Assembly: GCA_017887445.1 (NCBI GenBank)
Contig: JAGHIA010000003.1
Coordinates: forward strand, 1-45,802
Source of the DNA: Fusicatenibacter sp.
GTDB taxonomy: Bacteria > Bacillota > Clostridia > Lachnospirales > Lachnospiraceae
DNA length: 45,802 nt
Direction: 5' to 3'
The position numbers and the translations under genes are program-made. The notes under the pieces are model-generated. The model searched no databases. It was given only the letters and a program-made list of their open reading frames with translations, and was not told the DNA's origin. Below, in pieces: positions 41,081 through 45,802 of the stretch (position 1 is the stretch's first letter; each line of letters begins with the position of its first letter).

Positions 41081-42616
41081 TCACTCAGACAGATCCACCT
41101 TATGATACGGAATCCCCAGCCGCTCCAGCGTCTGCTCCTCCCGCTTCTGGCAGGTAAAGATCACCACCTGCCGCTGGTTTTTGGCCAGCCAGGTCAGCGC
41201 CCGCTCCAGCCGGTACTCGTCATACATGGCGAAGGTCTCGTCCAGCAGCACCGGCATTTCCTCCTCGCTGCACAGAATGTCCATCACCGCCATGCGCAGG
41301 GCAAAATACACCTGCTCCATGGTTCCCCGGCTGGTCCGCTCCAGCGGCACATAATACTCCTCCGAATGCAGGCCGATGTTCAGATCGTCGTCCATGGAGA
41401 TCTGCCGGTATTTTCCGTCCGTCAGCTCCGAGAGAATGGCCGACACACTCTGCCGCAGCCGGATGCCCACACGGCTCTGCTGCTGTCTGGAAATCTTCTC
41501 GATGGTCTCCATGGCCAGGGTCACCGCCTCCACATTCTCCTGCTCCTCCTGGGGAATGGTCAGTCCGGCGCAGAATTCTTCGTATTCTTCCCTGAGATTC
41601 TGACACTGGATCTGTTTCTGCCGCGCCTCTTTCTCCAGATATTCCACGTTCCAGTTCATTTTGCGGATCTTCTGCTGCTCCGGCTCCTCAATCTCCGGAT
41701 CGTCCTCCCTGGTATGGCGCACCATCCGATAGATAATGAAGATCAGGGCGAACACCGCCGCCCCCAGCGCAAGCCGGTTAAACAGCGAAGATACACGGAA
41801 AAACTGCATCACACACAGCAGCGCCAGAAATACCGCCACCACCGCGCAGGCGATTCCCCACCGTCTCTTATTGAGGAACCGCTGCTGTTGACGGCGCACC
41901 TCCCGGGGCGGGATTTCCTTATCGAACATCTCGTACTTCCGCTCCGCCACCGCCCGTTCCAGCTTTTCCTCCGTTTCCCTACAGTCCTGCTCCACATAGG
42001 AAAGCCGGCTGTACAGCTGCTGCTTTTCCTCCTCGCCGGCCTTCTGCCGCCGCTCAATCTCCTGCTCCAGCTCCTTACGCTTCTTTCGAAGAGAAAGCAG
42101 AGCCGCCTCCACATTCAGGCTGCCGTCGCTGCTGCCCTGATAATTGGCCATATAATTGCGCAGTTCCAGCGCCAGCGCCTCCCCGGTCCTGGCCTTTAAC
42201 TGACCCACAGACACAGTATTCTCATAGACATTCTCGCTGATCCCGCCAAGCAGCACCGACAGGTCCCCGTCCTCCACAGACAGCACCTCCCCGTCGCTCA
42301 GACACACCAGCTCCTCGCTTTTTTCCTTTCCGGCAAAATTTCTTGTCAGGCGGAACTCTTTGCCGCCGCTAACAAATTCAATCCGTCCCTGATACCAGGA
42401 GGAATTTTCCCAGGGCTCATAGCGGCTGTACACATCGTTGCCCGCCGCCCGGCCGCGGCCACGCTTCATTCCAAACAGCATACTGCGGATAAACGTATGG
42501 ACCGTCGACTTTCCACTTTCGTTTTCTCCGTAGACCACGTTGATCCCATCCTTCAGCTCCAGAGTCTCCCCGCGGAATCTTCCGAAATTGCCAAGGCTCA
42601 GTTTTTTCAGTCTCAT
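41081..42616 (-). CDS. yhaN: YhaN-like AAA ATPase (SbcC/RecF-type)
   Basis: A 511-residue P-loop ATPase with Walker A YGENESGKS (29-37), a RecF/SbcC-like head, a central coiled coil interrupted by two hydrophobic segments (around 250-300, WGIACAVVAVFLALLCVMQF and LALGAAVFALIFIIY), and the C-terminal head with RGTMEQVYFALRMAV signature and Walker B MPVLLDETFAMYD. The organisation matches Bacillus YhaN but is much shorter. It is predicted to bring the partner nuclease to DNA at the membrane. It starts two bases after the YhaO gene ends, so the two are coupled. Confidence 0.85.
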   Translation of the reverse strand: MRLKKLSLGNFGRFRGETLELKDGINVVYGENESGKSTVHTFIRSMLFGMKRGRGRAAGNDVYSRYEPWENSSWYQGRIEFVSGGKEFRLTRNFAGKEKSEELVCLSDGEVLSVEDGDLSVLLGGISENVYENTVSVGQLKARTGEALALELRNYMANYQGSSDGSLNVEAALLSLRKKRKELEQEIERRQKAGEEEKQQLYSRLSYVEQDCRETEEKLERAVAERKYEMFDKEIPPREVRRQQQRFLNKRRWGIACAVVAVFLALLCVMQFFRVSSLFNRLALGAAVFALIFIIYRMVRHTREDDPEIEEPEQQKIRKMNWNVEYLEKEARQKQIQCQNLREEYEEFCAGLTIPQEEQENVEAVTLAMETIEKISRQQQSRVGIRLRQSVSAILSELTDGKYRQISMDDDLNIGLHSEEYYVPLERTSRGTMEQVYFALRMAVMDILCSEEEMPVLLDETFAMYDEYRLERALTWLAKNQRQVVIFTCQKREEQTLERLGIPYHKVDLSE

Positions 42617-42619
42617 CGC

Positions 42620-43672
42620 TCACTCCTGTCTCGCATTCAGCAGCGCTTCCAGTCCATAATACAGCGCCTTCTGTTCCACCCTACGGTCCGCGCCCTCAAA
42701 ATACTCCGCGTAGGCCCCGATCAGACTTCCGGCATACTCCCGCTTCAGCTGCTCCAGCCGGTAGGCCGGCCGCGTCCGGTCCGTGATCTCCACCACGTTT
42801 CCGGTTTCCTTCAGCCGCCGCTTTGAAAACTCCAGATTCTCACAACGCAGTCCCTCTAACGTCACACGGTAAATATTCTCAGGCCCCCGGCGCTCCATCT
42901 GGGCGGCCAGCGCCTGCTCCAGGGAAAACTGTGTTGTGTCCTCGTCTATCTGCAGCGTCAGCTCCACATACTCACAGACCGCGAAAGGCACAAAGGAAAT
43001 CCTCACGCCCCGCCCGTCCAGCGTTCCGTCGATATACCCATGTTCCCCGGTCTGATTCAGCGTCGTTGGCTCCAGCGCTCCGGCATAGGCCATGCGGTCC
43101 GGGATCAGGATCTCCGGCTTGTGGATATGGCCGCAGGCTATGTAGTCGAACCCTGCCGCGGCCATCTCCTCCTTCTTCCAGGGACTGTGCCTGTCGTCCC
43201 CGCCGTGGGCCAGAAGGATATGATACTTCATGGCCCCCGACGGCCGCGCCTGTCCGTAAAGATTTTCTGTTATCTCCCTGCTGTAATAGCTGCATCCGTA
43301 CACAGCCAGAGAATGCCGGGGAAGATCCACCCGTTCACAGGACTGTCCGAATAGCCCCGTCACATTCTCCGGCCAGGTAAACGAAAGATAATAGCTTCCC
43401 TTTTTCAGATAATCGTGATTCCCTGCCATAAGAATCACCTGTGTATCCGGAACCGAGGCGAACAGCGCGCTCACTTCCTTCAGCTCCCGCAAAAGCGGCT
43501 GCCGGTGAAACAGATCCCCGGCGATCAGCAGCACCTGCGGCTTTTCCGTCCGCACCCGGTCGATCAGTCTGCGAAAACTGTCCCAGATTTCCTCCTGCCG
43601 CCGCTTGCTCCATGGACAGCCAAGATCCGGTTCCATGCCAAGATGCACATCCGCTACATGAAAAAAACGCAT
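42620..43672 (-). CDS. yhaO: YhaO-like DNA repair exonuclease (SbcD/Mre11-type)
   Basis: A 350-residue calcineurin-like phosphoesterase. The dinuclear metal motifs are visible: FFHVADVHLG, VLLIAGDLFHRQP, ILMAGNHDYLKKG, HILLAHGGDDRHSPW and YIACGHIHKPEIL. Together these define an Mre11/SbcD-type nuclease that processes DNA ends. ATG at 43672 has AAAGGGAGG upstream; a start 15 codons earlier is rejected. It forms an operon with the YhaN-like ATPase that follows. Confidence 0.92.
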   Translation of the reverse strand: MRFFHVADVHLGMEPDLGCPWSKRRQEEIWDSFRRLIDRVRTEKPQVLLIAGDLFHRQPLLRELKEVSALFASVPDTQVILMAGNHDYLKKGSYYLSFTWPENVTGLFGQSCERVDLPRHSLAVYGCSYYSREITENLYGQARPSGAMKYHILLAHGGDDRHSPWKKEEMAAAGFDYIACGHIHKPEILIPDRMAYAGALEPTTLNQTGEHGYIDGTLDGRGVRISFVPFAVCEYVELTLQIDEDTTQFSLEQALAAQMERRGPENIYRVTLEGLRCENLEFSKRRLKETGNVVEITDRTRPAYRLEQLKREYAGSLIGAYAEYFEGADRRVEQKALYYGLEALLNARQE

Positions 43673-43703
43673 GTTTTTGGCCTCCCTTTTCTGATGATTT
43701 TTT

Positions 43704-44174
43704 CTAAAATCCGCCATGATTATAAGCTCTTGTAATTACATACGAAGGCTCATAATATGCGCTGCTGTTGTAATTGTCAATCACTTCACATATGTCGTCA
43801 TTATATACACGGATCATACCATCAATATAATCTTCTCCCGGCTGAAGCGTCGATAGGATCAGTCTCATATACACCTTTCCCATCTGTGTGGCAGATGGAA
43901 TCTCATCAACCAGCTCCATGTCTACGTTGGCAATGTCAAACTCTCCTCTTTCAAGTCCGTACTCCTCGATCCACTCCGTCTCTGTCTTTACCGGATTCTC
44001 ACAGTGCAGAACATTTGCGAGACTGATCAGGCGTTCCCATTCCTCTTTTGAAATCTGATTGACAACATATTTATTTTTCTGATGCAGTTTTCTGGCTACG
44101 CGCTCTACCATATAACACAGAAAATATAAATCATTTTCTGTTATTTCTTCATCTGGAAAAATCCTGTTTGTCAT
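43704..44174 (-). CDS. DUF3791-like protein paired with a DUF3990 remnant
   Basis: A 156-residue protein resembling the one at 3368-3811. Shared points are the LANVLHCENPVKTETEWIEE region (against YADVFHCEPIEKTADDFVER), MGKVYMRLILSTL and the tail ICEVIDNYNSSAYYEPSYVI. It is probably the antitoxin or immunity-like partner of DUF3990. ATG at 44174 has AAAGGAG eight bases upstream and overlaps the DUF3990 stop (ATGA), a sign of coupled expression. The upstream partner has lost its N-terminal part, so this gene may now be without a target. Function is inferred from neighbourhood only. Confidence 0.6.
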   Translation of the reverse strand: MTNRIFPDEEITENDLYFLCYMVERVARKLHQKNKYVVNQISKEEWERLISLANVLHCENPVKTETEWIEEYGLERGEFDIANVDMELVDEIPSATQMGKVYMRLILSTLQPGEDYIDGMIRVYNDDICEVIDNYNSSAYYEPSYVITRAYNHGGF

Positions 44175-44425
44175 AATGAATAACTCCTTTCGAACATCAG
44201 GGTCCGCAATGCAGCCTCTGTGCAAAAAACAATCTGATGCGTGGGATACTTAAACTTAACCAATTCCCAAAAGGCGGCTTTCGATATCCGCTCCGCCGCA
44301 TAGTCTTCTACATAATCCCATATGGTATCATCCGCCATAGGGCCTTCCACAATATCATATTCATGTCTGATACCTCTGCAGCATTTCGGATTGCACAATT
44401 TTTCTGCAAAAACTTGTTTTGTCAT
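44171..44425 (-). pseudogene. N-terminally truncated DUF3990 protein
   Basis: 84 codons that match the C-terminal part of DUF3990 proteins: EYDIVEGPMADDTIWDYVED and KYPTHQIVFCTEAALRTLMF. Full-length members are about 150-170 residues and begin with an LYHGS-type ADP-ribosyltransferase-like fold, absent here. The frame begins six bases from the end of the DUF1016 gene, so a deletion on that side is likely. The short frame may still be translated but should lack the catalytic part. Confidence 0.65.
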
Positions 44426-44431
44426 GTAGCT

Positions 44432-45604
44432 TCATTCAACTTCGCTGCATTTCTTATATTCCGCTTTATTCAGCATCTTCGGCACTTCCTCAATAATTGG
44501 CGCAAGAACTTTATAACCAACAGGCAGTTCATCCGCAGTGCGATAGGTCGCAACACCCATCGGTTTTGAGTAATCCCGTATTGCCAACTCCACAACACTT
44601 TTATTTGCTTCATGGCAAAGGAGAATACCGATAGACGGATTTTCTCCATTCTTGCGCTCTTTCTCGTCCAGTGCCGTTAAATAGAAGTTGAGCTGTCCTA
44701 AATAAGAAGGCTTGAATTTTCCTTTTTTCAATTCAATCACAACTAAGGCCTTCAGGTCACGCTGAAAAAATAGTAAATCGGCAAAAAATTCCTCACCATT
44801 AACTTCGATACGGTGCTGATTTCCTATAAAGCAAAAACCGGAACCAAGGCACTGAATGAAGTTGCGAATATTGTTGATAATTTCTTTTTCCAGAACACGC
44901 TCATCCAAATCCTGTGGATCAGATAAGTCAAGTTCTTCGGTGTTAATAAAATCCAGAAAATATTCGTCTTTAAAAGTTTGGATTACTTTCATATACTGCT
45001 TATCATCAGGCACAGTCATTGAAAAATTGTTGATTAACGCCCCTTTATGCTGATAGAGATTTTCTTTCAGTCTGGTACGCAGAGCAGTTTTGCTCCAATG
45101 CCCTACCGCACATTCACGAATATAGAAGAGTCTTTCATCCAATTCTTTGGTTTTATGTAAAATTTCCATATGATGTGTAAAACTAATTTCCAGGAAAGCG
45201 TCCATCGGAAAAGCGGCAGTTGCTGGCAATCGTTTTACCGAAATTGCCAGAGCGGCATCTTCTGTCTGCTCTAAATCGGTAGCCACGGCTATCGATTTGC
45301 TTTCCAGAAAAAATTCATCATTGGTTTTCAAATATGGCTGCCATGCTTCATAAAATTGACGCATCAACTTTATATTTCCAGAAGAAAAGCCTCGCAACCC
45401 TGGAAGTTCTTCTCGCAGACGGGCACTGATTTCATCAATAGCGCCTGTTCCCCAGGTTCCTGCTCTTGAATTGTCGGAAACATAACCGCCTATGACATAA
45501 TATAGGGACAGCATTTCAACGTTTGTATATTTTACAGCCCTGCTTTGACTTCTTAAAATAGCCGTTTTTATGGTTTTAACAGCTTCCAGATACTTCTCGT
45601 TCAT
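44432..45604 (-). CDS. DUF1016 (YhcG-type) PD-(D/E)XK nuclease-family protein
   Basis: A 390-residue protein with the two-part YhcG organisation. Residues 1 to about 175 form the helical N-terminal domain (YVIGGYVSDNSRAGTWGTGA, FSSGNIKLMRQFYEAW). Residues about 200-375 form the nuclease core: FFADLLFFQRDLKALVVIEL with KKGKFKPSYLGQLNFYL (D...E-x-K plus Q). Members occur next to restriction, toxin and mobile genes; the biological role is not firmly known. GGTGGG precedes the ATG. Downstream on the same strand is the DUF3990 remnant. Confidence 0.9.
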   Translation of the reverse strand: MNEKYLEAVKTIKTAILRSQSRAVKYTNVEMLSLYYVIGGYVSDNSRAGTWGTGAIDEISARLREELPGLRGFSSGNIKLMRQFYEAWQPYLKTNDEFFLESKSIAVATDLEQTEDAALAISVKRLPATAAFPMDAFLEISFTHHMEILHKTKELDERLFYIRECAVGHWSKTALRTRLKENLYQHKGALINNFSMTVPDDKQYMKVIQTFKDEYFLDFINTEELDLSDPQDLDERVLEKEIINNIRNFIQCLGSGFCFIGNQHRIEVNGEEFFADLLFFQRDLKALVVIELKKGKFKPSYLGQLNFYLTALDEKERKNGENPSIGILLCHEANKSVVELAIRDYSKPMGVATYRTADELPVGYKVLAPIIEEVPKMLNKAEYKKCSEVE

Positions 45605-45628
45605 ATACCCACCTCTATTCCTCCCTCT

Positions 45629-45802
45629 TCACATAGGCAATTCCACATCATACCCAAGTGCTTCCATCATCGCGGCCTTCTCCGCATAGGAAAGATAAAA
45701 CTCCAGTTCATCCTGCGGAGCCGTCTCATGGAGAATCTCATACATTTCCGTACACAACGCACCGTAATAATTTTTCTTTCCTCCCACTTCTCTTGTCTCT
45801 CC
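45629..45802 (-). pseudogene. edge fragment resembling a methyltransferase N-terminus
   Basis: The minus-strand frame entering from the window edge reads KKNYYGALCTEMYEILHETA, PQDELEFYLSYAEK, then AAMMEALGYDVELPM and a stop. The first part resembles the start of a class I methyltransferase found in Firmicutes (YYG.LCTEMYEILHE...DELEFYLSYAEK), but the SAM-binding motif that should follow is missing. This suggests an internal deletion or a short remnant. The 5' end may lie outside the window. Confidence 0.4.

Noticed and set aside
1-45802. CRISPR arrays
   Set aside because: The only regularly spaced direct repeat is the 51-bp tandem array near 141-318, whose spacers are as similar as the repeats; no cas genes are present.

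Overview
The window looks like a chromosomal segment of an anaerobic Firmicute of the Lachnospiraceae (Clostridia). The evidence is the gene content: LplABC/YtcQ-type sugar ABC genes with a YesM/YesN two-component pair, Hsp33, an ECF transporter S component under an FMN riboswitch, YhaO/YhaN, and DUF2812 with PadR. Strong AGGAGG ribosome sites and GC near 50 % agree. No rRNA or tRNA gene, CRISPR array or transposase gene was seen.

Layout, left to right. 1-3,300: a 51-bp tandem repeat, a PadR/DUF2812 operon whose DUF2812 gene carries one in-frame stop, a long inverted repeat, and a small FMN-binding-like membrane protein. 3,300-9,450: an orphan DUF3791-like gene, nadE, hslO, a methyltransferase and a nitrilase-family amidase. 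9,800-12,800: an SPFH protein plus a ribbon-helix-helix protein, a lipoprotein, and a cobalamin riboswitch with its own promoter and terminator but no gene. 12,900-15,100: a Nudix hydrolase, ribU behind an FMN riboswitch, and the 3' scrap of an ABC exporter. 15,100-27,100: a carbohydrate locus (two solute-binding lipoproteins, two permeases, YesM-like kinase, YesN-like regulator, GH88, GH43) that probably imports and trims a uronic-acid/pentose oligosaccharide. 27,300-31,800: mnmM, a truncated and an intact AAA-ATPase/PD-(D/E)XK protein, a second certain long inverted repeat, and a membrane-anchored protein of unknown function. 31,900-38,500: a four-gene siderophore-type ABC importer, a MATE transporter and a MerR regulator. 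Identical MerR-type promoters with 19-bp spacers sit before the importer and before the MATE gene. 38,400-43,700: an RlmD-type RNA methyltransferase, endonuclease IV (nfo) and yhaN/yhaO. 43,700-45,802: a DUF3791-like gene, a DUF3990 remnant, a DUF1016 nuclease and a gene fragment at the edge.

The most striking feature is the density of small non-coding mobile elements. Two related families of 144 bp and 133 bp have ends starting GTAAC and, in five copies, exact 8-bp target duplications. This is what is expected of MITEs mobilised by an IS66-type transposase. They have rewritten the C-terminus of the MATE protein, duplicated the ribosome site of the merR gene, and entered the leader between the FMN riboswitch and ribU. 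Two or three long inverted repeats of 220-260 bp, a 163-bp element family and a repeated gene-leader sequence add to this. The other main point is the cobalamin riboswitch that appears to control a non-coding RNA rather than a gene.
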